DNA of 33,050 bases from DATKQY01 sp035532475 (lineage in GTDB: Bacteria; Actinomycetota; Acidimicrobiia; Acidimicrobiales; Bog-793), in NCBI GenBank assembly GCA_035532475.1, contig DATKQY010000065.1, positions 1-33,050 of the forward strand. The letters are read 5' to 3'. The notes beneath the pieces are model-generated. The model did no database searches and was not told the DNA's origin. It saw only the letters and a list, made by a program, of their open reading frames with translations. A program made the position numbers and the translations under genes. Shown here piece by piece: positions 8,301-13,856 of the stretch (the first letter of the stretch is position 1; each line of letters begins with the position of its first letter).

Positions 8301-10173
8301 GGGCGACGCCTCGGGCCAGACGCCCGTGGTGATCACCGGGACGGGCTTCAGCCTGAACACCTTCGCCTGGGTCAATTTCGGGCCGCCCTCGACGGCGTCG
8401 AGCGAGCAGGTCCAGCTGCTCTACATCTCCCCGACGAGGATCGAGATCGCCCCGCCCTCGCCGTCGGGCTCGGGCGGTCCGCGGTCCATCCCGTTGAAGG
8501 GCGGCGTGAGCGTCCAGACGAGCGGCGGGTTGAGCAACGTCGTGCCGTTCTCCTACGGCGGCACGCCCATCGTGCGGTCGATCTCCGCCCTCGGCGGCCC
8601 GGCGACGGGCGGCACGGTCCTGCATATCCGCGGCAGCGGCCTGTCGAGCGTGCGCGGGATCGTCTTCGAGGGCGAGCTCACGCCCGAGGGCGGGACGGCC
8701 GCGGCGGCCTCGACGAGCTACGCGATCACCGGCCAGACCGACAGCACGCTCACCGTGGTCACGCCGGCGGCGCTCCCCGGGCCCGTCGACGTCCTGCCCT
8801 GCAGCGCCACGGCGTGCGCCCGGGCGAACCCGACGGTCGACACGTTCGTCTACTTCGATCCCGGGGCGCCGTCGCTCGCGGCGGTGACGCCCCGCCACGG
8901 CCCGGCGCACGGCGACACCGAGGTCGTGCTGTTCGGGGACAACCTCGACGGCGCCGTGTCGGTCCGCTTCGGCGGCGCCTCGAGCGACCACTTCGTCGCG
9001 GTGAGCGGCGTGCCCTCTTCGGACCCCTACGTGCTCGGCGTGCGCTCGGCGCCCGGGCGGGCGGGCGGCACGGTCCGCGTGAGCGTGGTCACGCGCTCCG
9101 GGCGCACAGGCGTCCTCGCGGCGGGGACCTTCCGGTACACAGCGAGCGGGCCGAGCGCGCCGCGCCACCTGCGGGCCGCCGTGCACGGCTCGCACGCGCA
9201 CCTGTCGTGGGTGGCCCCGATGAGCGACGGCGGCTCGCCCGTCACCGAGTACGAGGCGATCGCCTCCGCCACCGGTGTCGCCCCCGCGGGCGTGCAGATC
9301 GGCCCGGGTGCCCGCTCTGTCGACTTCGACCACCTCGTCGCCGGGCGCGCCTACACCTTCCGCCTCGTCGCCGACAACGCCGTGTCGGGCCGCGGCGTGT
9401 GGGCGACCGCCGGTCCGAGGGCCGTCGCGTTCGCCGCGGACGGCTACCGCCTCGCGACGAGCGCGGGCGTCGTCACCGGCTACGGCAGCCTCCCGGCGCT
9501 CGGCGGCATCGGCGGCGGCCCGCTCGCCAGCCCAGTCGCCGCCATCACCGGCACCGCCGACGGGGGCGGCTACTGGCTCGTGACCTCGGACGGGTCCGTC
9601 TACGCGTTCGGTGACGCCAACAACTACGGGTTCGACCATCCGGCGTTCCCCGTCGTTGCGATCGAAGCCACCCCCTCAAGCGACGGCTACTGGGTCCTCA
9701 CCCGGAACGGCGGGGTCTCCGCCTTCGGCCGCGCCAAGGCCTACGGCTCGCTCGCCGGACGTCGCGCGGCCGTGGCGGGCGGCGTCGTCGGCCTCGCCCC
9801 GGACCTCGCCGGCGCCGGCTACTGGATCGTGAACGGCCACGGTCGCGTCTTCGGCTTCGGCGACGCCAAGTCGTACGGCTCGGTCGGCGCCTCGGGGGCC
9901 CGGGTCGTCGGCATCGCCGCGACTCCCGGAGGGAAGGGCTACTGGGTCCTCGGTGCGACCGGCGCCGTCTACGCGTTCGGCGACGCCCGCGGCTACGGCG
10001 GGGTGCGACCGGGACACCTCGCCGGGCGCGCCGTCTCGTTGACGGCCACGCCCGACGGCCACGGGTACTGGATCGCGACGTCGACCGGCGCCGTCTACGC
10101 GTTCGGCGACGCGCACTACGCCGGGGGCGCCGCACCGACCGGCGCGACCTACGTGGGGCTCGCCACGACCTGA
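5377..10173 (+). CDS. Secreted S53 (sedolisin/kumamolisin-like) peptidase with IPT, FN3 and C-terminal FGDA repeats
   Basis: 1598 aa from TTG 5377; GTG 5446 is an equally possible start, and neither has a good ribosome binding site. After an arginine-rich stretch comes a hydrophobic segment (about 60-80) ending in Ala-rich sequence, consistent with secretion. A pro-kumamolisin activation domain follows (about 100-240; GSPDYHRYLTPRSFAARYGP). The peptidase domain spans about 300-710, with the S53 catalytic Glu377 and Asp381 in GEALLDIED, oxyanion-hole Asp464 in SAAGDDGSDD, SSSWGECE, and nucleophile Ser609 in GGTSSAAPTW. Family members are serine-carboxyl peptidases usually active at acid pH. 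Residues from 723 to about 1258 form five IPT/TIG immunoglobulin-like domains, then one fibronectin III domain, then six GYW-type repeats (from 1356). The domain build suggests an extracellular or surface-attached protein; no sortase signal or C-terminal membrane anchor is seen. Confidence 0.88.
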   Translation: MSDREPLPLGNHQCRSPHADRGIVSERNAKVHPTGVPRPRPVARPSGLRPGRADQRSGRRRVLGVVLLAATATAPVAVASASGASARPRLAAASALVRVGGPAHVPSSARPDGALRPGTPLQLGVALRPRDPLGLSSYAAAVSTPGSPDYHRYLTPRSFAARYGPTHAAVRSVETALRRAGLKVGSPSANGLMLPVNGSVGRVESAFHTRLAAYRLAGGARGWAAATVPLLPAGVAGAVQAVLGLDELATPHSMLERAPTSARRAAAGRTTASTVTPRVATPQAATAVPQACPAASQAAVQGGGWTDAQIAKAYGLSALYAQGDLGAGQTIALYELEPFASGDIATFDRCYFGASHAAQVQTVPVDGFSLSGTGSGEALLDIEDISALAPAAHVLVYEAPNTTFGGLDEYNAIVSQDRASIVSSSWGECESALQVAAPGAQQVENYLFEEAAAQGQTVFSAAGDDGSDDCAGTPFGTTNPAQPLLSVDDPASQPYVVGVGGTSLHSDTQPATETVWNDGAKWGAGGGGISNTWASPAWQADSGVAGVQPGANRQVPDVSASADEWRGITVYSSFFSGSSASTAPHPGGITPRAAAPTAPPGWTTLGGTSSAAPTWAAIAAEIAASSACSAASVPTVGGVPDLGFIGAELYSVAANPTSYAASFSDVVRGNNDVFGLGLGYPATPGYDLATGLGTPVVTDATDTGGLDASLCAVAGSGPSTPARPTVSGLSPSFGPTSGGGTVTVTGTNFPAGDPSAVHVEFGNAAASVTAVPDAQTLTVSLPAATVAPGASSFTGAGPVDVAVTVSGAAGASTSVPATSSVFNYVQENGAGATVPSVTGVGPSGGNVAGGNTVVVYGQGFTTAGPPTVTFGGVAATGVNVVSAFELMATAPQATAATACATGLGFVPSAACQVQVVVTNANGSSATATILPALSGAIVFDAKAVIEPTPETEVTPASTEYDYAPTPVIASIAPDPGDASGQTPVVITGTGFSLNTFAWVNFGPPSTASSEQVQLLYISPTRIEIAPPSPSGSGGPRSIPLKGGVSVQTSGGLSNVVPFSYGGTPIVRSISALGGPATGGTVLHIRGSGLSSVRGIVFEGELTPEGGTAAAASTSYAITGQTDSTLTVVTPAALPGPVDVLPCSATACARANPTVDTFVYFDPGAPSLAAVTPRHGPAHGDTEVVLFGDNLDGAVSVRFGGASSDHFVAVSGVPSSDPYVLGVRSAPGRAGGTVRVSVVTRSGRTGVLAAGTFRYTASGPSAPRHLRAAVHGSHAHLSWVAPMSDGGSPVTEYEAIASATGVAPAGVQIGPGARSVDFDHLVAGRAYTFRLVADNAVSGRGVWATAGPRAVAFAADGYRLATSAGVVTGYGSLPALGGIGGGPLASPVAAITGTADGGGYWLVTSDGSVYAFGDANNYGFDHPAFPVVAIEATPSSDGYWVLTRNGGVSAFGRAKAYGSLAGRRAAVAGGVVGLAPDLAGAGYWIVNGHGRVFGFGDAKSYGSVGASGARVVGIAATPGGKGYWVLGATGAVYAFGDARGYGGVRPGHLAGRAVSLTATPDGHGYWIATSTGAVYAFGDAHYAGGAAPTGATYVGLATT
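9442..10170 (+). repeat. Six tandem protein repeats (about 38-44 aa each) at the C-terminus of the S53 peptidase
   Basis: The unit pattern is GYW-(I/L/V)-x4-G-x-V-x-x-FGDA-x-x-YG followed by 15-20 variable residues. Units begin with GYRLATSAG (degenerate), GYWLVTSDG, GYWVLTRNG, GYWIVNGHG, GYWVLGATG and GYWIATSTG. Such repeats are frequent in secreted Acidimicrobiia proteins, usually at the C-terminus. A beta-propeller-like or cell-surface binding module is plausible, but the fold is inferred. Confidence 0.8.
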
Positions 10174-10181
10174 GCGAGCGT

Positions 10182-10240
10182 CGCGCCGAGAGTGGCGCGC
10201 CGGTCGGGTCGGGCCGGGCGCGGACCGGGGACGACCGGCG
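10182..10240 (+). terminator. Inverted repeats after the S53 peptidase, possible terminator
   Basis: CGCGCC (10182-10187) pairs with GGCGCG (10194-10199) across 6 nt, and a longer arm CGCCGGTCG (10198-10206) pairs with CGACCGGCG (10232-10240). Both begin within 30 nt of the stop codon. No T tract. Confidence 0.35.
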
Positions 10241-10369
10241 AGGTGTCCCGGTCGATCGCCGGGCGACGGTGAACTTTCATCCCGCGGTCATCGACGGGTC
10301 GCGGACCGAGCACGGTCCGTCCACCTTCACCTCCTACGGTCTGGCGCGACAACGCTGCACCCCACGCCC

Positions 10370-10594
10370 GTGGACGAGGCCCCTTACCGCCACCTGCTGC
10401 GCGTCGCCGCGGAGCTCCTCGGGGCTCGCCTCCCGCCGGTCGAGCGCCGCTGGGCCGGCGTCTACAGCGAGGTGACCGAGCCCGGGCGCCTCTACTACCG
10501 GGCCGAGGTCGCCCCCGGGGTCGTGGTCGTGACGGGGCCGGGGGGTAGAGGGATGACGATGTCGCCTGCGATCGCCGAGGAGAGCTTCACGTGA
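10370..10594 (+). pseudogene. C-terminal fragment of an FAD-dependent oxidoreductase (phosphonate-associated TIGR03364-like)
   Basis: Only about 74 residues remain. RRWAGVYSE, then a hydrophobic segment ending VVVTGPGGRGMTMSPAIAEESF, matches the end of FAD-dependent amine oxidoreductases (DAO fold), where the last FAD-contacting loop reads TGxGGxGMTxSPxxAEE. The roughly 300 residues with the N-terminal dinucleotide-binding GxGxxG and the substrate domain are absent: the 200 bp upstream back to the S53 stop give no matching frame. GTG 10370 is the first possible start and has no good ribosome binding site. The stop overlaps the start of the HAD gene (GTGA, 10591-10594), so the ancestral operon junction is intact. 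This family typically neighbours the phosphonatase-like hydrolase that follows, which supports the identification. Probably a deletion remnant. Confidence 0.65.
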
Positions 10595-11289
10595 ACGGTG
10601 CTCAGTACCCCGCACCCCGCATCGCGCTCGCCTGCCTCGACATGGCCGGGACCACGGTCGAAGACGCCGGTGCCGTGCGGTACGCGTTCGCCGCAGCGCT
10701 CGACGAGGTCGGCGTGGAGGAGGGCTCGGCCGAGTGGGCACGCATGGCCGAGTACGTGGCCGAGACGATGGGGACCTCGAAGATCGCGGTGTTCCGGGCG
10801 CTGTTCGACGACGACCAGGTGGCGGAGCGGGCCAACGCCGCCTTCGAGGCCGACTACGAGGAGCGCATCGCCTCGGGCGGTGTCGTGCCGATCGCCGGGG
10901 CGGAGCAGGCCATCGCGGCGCTTCGCGGCGCGGGCGTGAAGGTGGCGCTCCACACCGGCTTCTCGGTGGTGACGCGCGACCGGCTCGTCGCGGCGCTCGG
11001 CTGGGAGGAGGTCGCCGACCTGCTGCTCTGCCCCGCCGAGGCCGGGCGGGGGCGGCCGTACCCGGACATGGTGCTCACCTCGCTCCTCCGCCTCGGCGTG
11101 GACGACGTCGCGGCGGTCGCCGTCTGCGGCGACACCGCTGCCGACGTCGAGGCGGGCCGGCGCGCCGGCGCGCCGGTGCTTGCCGGCGTGCTGAGCGGCG
11201 CCGACGGCGCGGAGCGGCTCCTCGGCGCCGGCGCCACGCACGTCCTCGGCTCGGTCGCCGAGCTCCCGGCGATCCTCGGCCTCCCGTGA
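10591..11289 (+). CDS. Phosphonatase-like HAD-superfamily hydrolase (PhnX-like, TIGR03351 type)
   Basis: 232 aa. HAD phosphohydrolase with the phosphonatase version of motif I, DMAGTT, nucleophile Asp17. MGTSK in the cap domain fits the Schiff-base lysine used by phosphonoacetaldehyde hydrolases. GRGRPYPDM has arginine where ordinary HADs have lysine, and CGDTAADVEAGRRAG is the metal-binding motif IV. In this family these features suggest cleavage of a 2-oxoethylphosphonate-like C-P bond; the true substrate is unproven. Members typically lie next to FAD oxidoreductases rather than the transaminase phnW, as here (a remnant of one precedes it). Start GTG 10591 overlaps the preceding stop. The stop at 11287-11289 overlaps GTG 11286, the presumed start of the Rieske gene. 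All catalytic motifs look intact. Confidence 0.85.
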   Translation: MNGAQYPAPRIALACLDMAGTTVEDAGAVRYAFAAALDEVGVEEGSAEWARMAEYVAETMGTSKIAVFRALFDDDQVAERANAAFEADYEERIASGGVVPIAGAEQAIAALRGAGVKVALHTGFSVVTRDRLVAALGWEEVADLLLCPAEAGRGRPYPDMVLTSLLRLGVDDVAAVAVCGDTAADVEAGRRAGAPVLAGVLSGADGAERLLGAGATHVLGSVAELPAILGLP

Positions 11290-11309
11290 GCGCCCCCGCC
11301 GGCGCCCCG

Positions 11310-11412
11310 CGCCCCGCACCCGACCTCGGCCCGCGCCCCGCGCCCCGCGCCCGACCTCGCGACGCGCCCCGCGCCCGACCTCGCGACGCGCTCCGCGCCC
11401 GACCTCGCGGCG
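11310..11412 (+). repeat. 24-bp tandem repeat (four units) with an extra 7 bp in unit 2
   Basis: The unit is CGCCCCGCGCCCGACCTCGC plus four bases (24 bp, coding RPAPDLAT). Copies are at 11310-11333, 11334-11364, 11365-11388 and 11389-11412. Unit 2 is 31 bp because CGCCCCG is present twice (11334-11340 and 11341-11347). The GACCTCG core therefore recurs at spacings of 31, 24 and 24. Removing 7 bp would put GTG 11286 in frame with the Rieske body. Confidence 0.85.
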
Positions 11413-12342
11413 CTCGTCGCGAGGCGCCGGCCGGGGTTCGGCCTCGAGCGCCGCTTCTACGCCGACGCCGACCTCTACGAGGTTGAGCTCGACGCCATCT
11501 GGCGGGCGGGCTGGCTGTTCGTCGGCCACTCCTGCGAGCTCGCCCACCCCGGCGGCTTCCTCGCCTTCGACGCGATGGGCGACCCGGTCGTCGTCGTCCG
11601 CCAACGCGACGGGTCGCTGCGGGCGGTGCACAACGTCTGCCGCCACCGGGGCTCGCTCGTCGTCACCGAGGAGTCCGGCCACGTCTCGCGCCTCGTCTGC
11701 CCGTACCACCAGTGGGTGTACGACCTCGACGGGCGCCTGGCGCGCTGCCCCGGGGCGCCGGCGGGCTTCGACCCGTCGGGCGCGGCGCTGCCCGGCGTCG
11801 CGGTGCGCGAGCTCGAGGGACTGGGGTTCGTCTGCCTCGCCGCCGAGCCGCCCGACTTCGACGAGGCGGCCTCCGAGCTCGGCCGGATGGCGGCGCCCCA
11901 GGGCCTCGGGGCGGCGCGCGTGGCGCGCTCGATCGACTACCTCGTCCCGGCGAACTGGAAGCTCGTCTGGGAGGACAACCGGGAGTGCTTCCACTGCGCG
12001 GTCAACCACCCCGACTTCTGGTGCCATGCCAGCTGCGACCACGCGGTGACGACCCGCCTCGTCCCGGCCGGTCCGGAGGCGACGCGGGTGCGCGTCTCGT
12101 GGCTCGTCGCGGGCTCGGCCGTCGAGGGCCGCGACTACACCGCCGGGCGGCTCCTGGCGTTCTGGCAGCTCACCTCGGAGCAGGACTGGGCGATCTGCGG
12201 GCGCCAGCAGCGCGGGGTCACGTCTCGGGCGTTCGTGCCCGGGCCCCTCTCCCCGACGAAGGAGGCCAATGTCGAGCGTTTCCTCGCCTGGTACGTGGGC
12301 CGGCTCGCCGGTGCGCTCGGGCTCGGCGCCCCGGTCACGGCC

Positions 12343-12384
12343 GGGCCGGCCGCGCGCCCGCGACCGACGGTCGCGGCCCGGCCC
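12343..12384. terminator. Strong hairpin between convergent Rieske and encapsulin genes, possible bidirectional terminator
   Basis: Inner stem CCGCGACCG (12358-12366) pairs with CGGTCGCGG (12368-12376), and outer arms GGGCCGG (12343-12349) pair with CCGGCCC (12378-12384). It ends 16 nt from the encapsulin stop. There is no T tract on either side, so function is inferred from position. Confidence 0.5.
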
Positions 12385-12399
12385 CGAGGGCCCGCCGGC

Positions 12400-13206
12400 T
12401 CAGGAGGCGCTGAGCGCCACCGCGGCCTCCGGCGAGGCGACCCGGAAGCTGAAGCTCTCCTCGAGGTAGAGCCGGACGGCTCCGGCGTCGTGGCCGGCGA
12501 AGCCGAGGGAGAGGTCCTCGCCCGACTCGAAGGAGAAGTCGTCGCCGCGCATGCTGAGGACGACGGCACCGCGCACGCCCGGGGCCCAGACGATCGGGCC
12601 GCCGAGGATGGCGCGCAGGTGCTCGAAGAGGAGCACGCCGCCGTGCTCGGCGGTCTCGACGACCCCGGTGTAGCCCTCCGGGCTGAGCGCCAGCCCGTAG
12701 GGACCGTCGACGCCGGCGCCGCGGAGCACCGCCACCGCCTTCGCGACGCGGCCCGGGTACTGCGCCACCCCGTCGCCGAGCGGGATCGCCTCGTGCGGCG
12801 AGGCCTCGGTGATGCCGGTGATCCCGCCCTCGGCGAAGCCGTGGAAGACGGCGACGTTCTCGGCGAGCGCGAGCTTGCGCGCCGCCTCGTCGAGGTTGGC
12901 GAGGTCGAGGTCGTCGGCCCCCCGGTCCGCGTCGCGCAGCTCCGCGAGGTCGAGGCTGAACTCGGCGCGCAGCTCGACGAGGGGCAGGACGCGCCGCTGC
13001 GCGGCGGAGACGCCCGCGACCGGGCCGGCCCCGAGCGCTGCGACGCGGCCCAGGTTCGTCGCCGAGTGCTCCCAGCCGTGCGGGCCGGAGAAGTCGACGA
13101 GCTTGCGCGCGGCGAGCGCGGGCCGCAGGGCGGCGCGCGCCTCCTCGTCGAGGGCCTCCCAGCCGGCGGTGGTGATGGGTGCGTGGTCGCGAAGGAGGTG
13201 GTTCAC
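12400..13206 (-). CDS. Encapsulin nanocompartment shell protein, family 1 (linocin-like)
   Basis: 268 aa, typical for family 1 encapsulins (about 265-290). HK97-fold shell subunit that self-assembles into a protein nanocompartment around cargo. Signatures: N-terminal LLRDHAPITTAGWEALDEEA, KLVDFSGPHGWEHSATNLGRV, REAEF-like VELRAEFSLDL, central AENVAVFHGF, the GPYGLALSPEGYTGV segment, VWAPGVRGAVVLSMRGDDF and the C-terminal DLSLGFAGHDAGAVRLYLEESFSFRV. It starts at GTG 13206, whose first bases overlap the cargo-gene stop (GTGA), with GGGAGG 7 nt upstream, so shell and cargo are translationally coupled. Nothing appears truncated. Expected role: iron storage and oxidative-stress protection together with the upstream ferritin. 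Confidence 0.93.
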   Translation of the reverse strand: MNHLLRDHAPITTAGWEALDEEARAALRPALAARKLVDFSGPHGWEHSATNLGRVAALGAGPVAGVSAAQRRVLPLVELRAEFSLDLAELRDADRGADDLDLANLDEAARKLALAENVAVFHGFAEGGITGITEASPHEAIPLGDGVAQYPGRVAKAVAVLRGAGVDGPYGLALSPEGYTGVVETAEHGGVLLFEHLRAILGGPIVWAPGVRGAVVLSMRGDDFSFESGEDLSLGFAGHDAGAVRLYLEESFSFRVASPEAAVALSAS

Positions 13207-13601
13207 AGCGTCGCCTCCCTGCTCGAGCTCTTCAGGCCGCCGATGCCGAGCGAGCCGGCGCCGTCGGGCGCCGGGGACGTCGCGCCGGCGGGCTCGGCCG
13301 TCGAGCTCTCGACCTCGAGCACGGGGAGCGCGCTGAACAGGTAGGTGCGCAGCTGCTGGTCGAGCGCGGGGTCGCGCCGGCGCAGCCACTCGAGGGTCAT
13401 GGCCGCGTGCTCCTTCTCCTCGTCCCGGTTGTGGGCGAGGATCCCCGCCAGCTCCGGGTCGCTCGCGGCGGCGACGCGCTGGTCGTACCAGTCGATCGCC
13501 TCCAGCTCCTCCATGATCGACACGATCGCCCGGTGCCGGTCGACCAGCTCCGGCGAGAGCACCTCGGTCGATTCGTGCAGGCTCCCACTCGATGCCGCCA
13601 T
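13203..13601 (-). CDS. Encapsulated ferritin-like protein (EncFtn), encapsulin cargo
   Basis: 132 aa. Two-helix ferritin-like ferroxidase that dimerises to make a complete diiron site. Glu31, Glu32, Glu34, Trp38, Tyr39, Glu62 and His65 occupy the same positions as the ferroxidase residues I recall for Rhodospirillum rubrum EncFtn. The core reads EELEAIDWYDQR and HNRDEEKEHAAMTLEWLRRR. After a flexible Pro/Ala/Glu-rich linker (about 95-115) comes GSLGIGGLKSS (116-126), a canonical encapsulin-loading peptide. The start is ATG 13601, since GAGGAGG lies just upstream; an in-frame upstream extension to 13697 lacks family similarity. EncFtn oxidises Fe2+ and delivers Fe3+ into the shell encoded by the next gene. 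The 255-bp region toward metE should hold divergent promoters, but I see no clear -35/-10 pair. Confidence 0.93.
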   Translation of the reverse strand: MAASSGSLHESTEVLSPELVDRHRAIVSIMEELEAIDWYDQRVAAASDPELAGILAHNRDEEKEHAAMTLEWLRRRDPALDQQLRTYLFSALPVLEVESSTAEPAGATSPAPDGAGSLGIGGLKSSSREATL

Positions 13602-13856
13602 GCGTACCCTCCTCGTGTCGAGCCCAGCGCCGGCTCCTGACGGGCGCCAGCTGGTGGTGCGTACGGCTCCGGCCCCGCCGAGCGGCGCTGTTAGCACGGT
13701 AGCCGGAGGTGCCGCCGCAGCGTCGCGCCCGCCCCGGGATGTGCCGCTGCAGCCGTCCGCGGCGGCCGTTCACGGTGCGGCGCGGCGCCAACTCCTAGGG
13801 TGAGGGGATCGTGTCGCCGCACGGGCGCGGCCGGAGCAGGGAGGACAGCGACCTCG

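Larger units (their letters stand above)
11286..12413 (+). pseudogene. Rieske non-haem iron oxygenase alpha subunit (N-demethylase-like), frame-disrupted at both ends
   Basis: The body reads in one frame through at least 12,320. FYADADLYEVELDAIWRAGWLFVGH and its surroundings are the family N-terminus. The Rieske 2Fe-2S ligands are CRH (11638-11646) and CPYH (11698-11709). The mononuclear iron site is NRECFHCAVNHPDF (His at 11992 and 12007) with Asp at 12184 in SEQDWAI. NWKLVWEDNRECFHC resembles glycine-betaine/stachydrine-type N-demethylases more than aromatic dioxygenases. This frame has no ATG, GTG or TTG between the HAD stop and ATG 11575, which would delete about 95 conserved residues. 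The natural start, GTG 11286, overlaps the HAD stop but is one frame off, separated by the extra 7 bp in the repeat at 11310-11412. The frame also has no stop before 13,344, deep inside the opposite-strand encapsulin gene. The end given here is the nearest stop (TGA 12411-12413, in the GTG's frame), so the C-terminus is uncertain. Confidence 0.75.

Noticed and set aside
7360..9639. 759-codon minus-strand frame within the S53 peptidase gene
   Set aside because: Mirrors the IPT and FN3 coding sequence and has no recognisable domain.
11281..11420. CRISPR-like array
   Set aside because: The repeats are contiguous 24-bp coding units without spacers.
11575..13344. 589-codon plus-strand protein joining the Rieske domain to a long C-terminus
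   Set aside because: The last 330 or so residues are antisense to encapsulin and EncFtn and look random; treating it as a real fusion is not supported. The open frame is reported only as an anomaly.
13620..13856. Cobalamin or SAM riboswitch in the metE leader
   Set aside because: I see no B12 box or SAM-riboswitch core; the sequence is ordinary GC-rich DNA.
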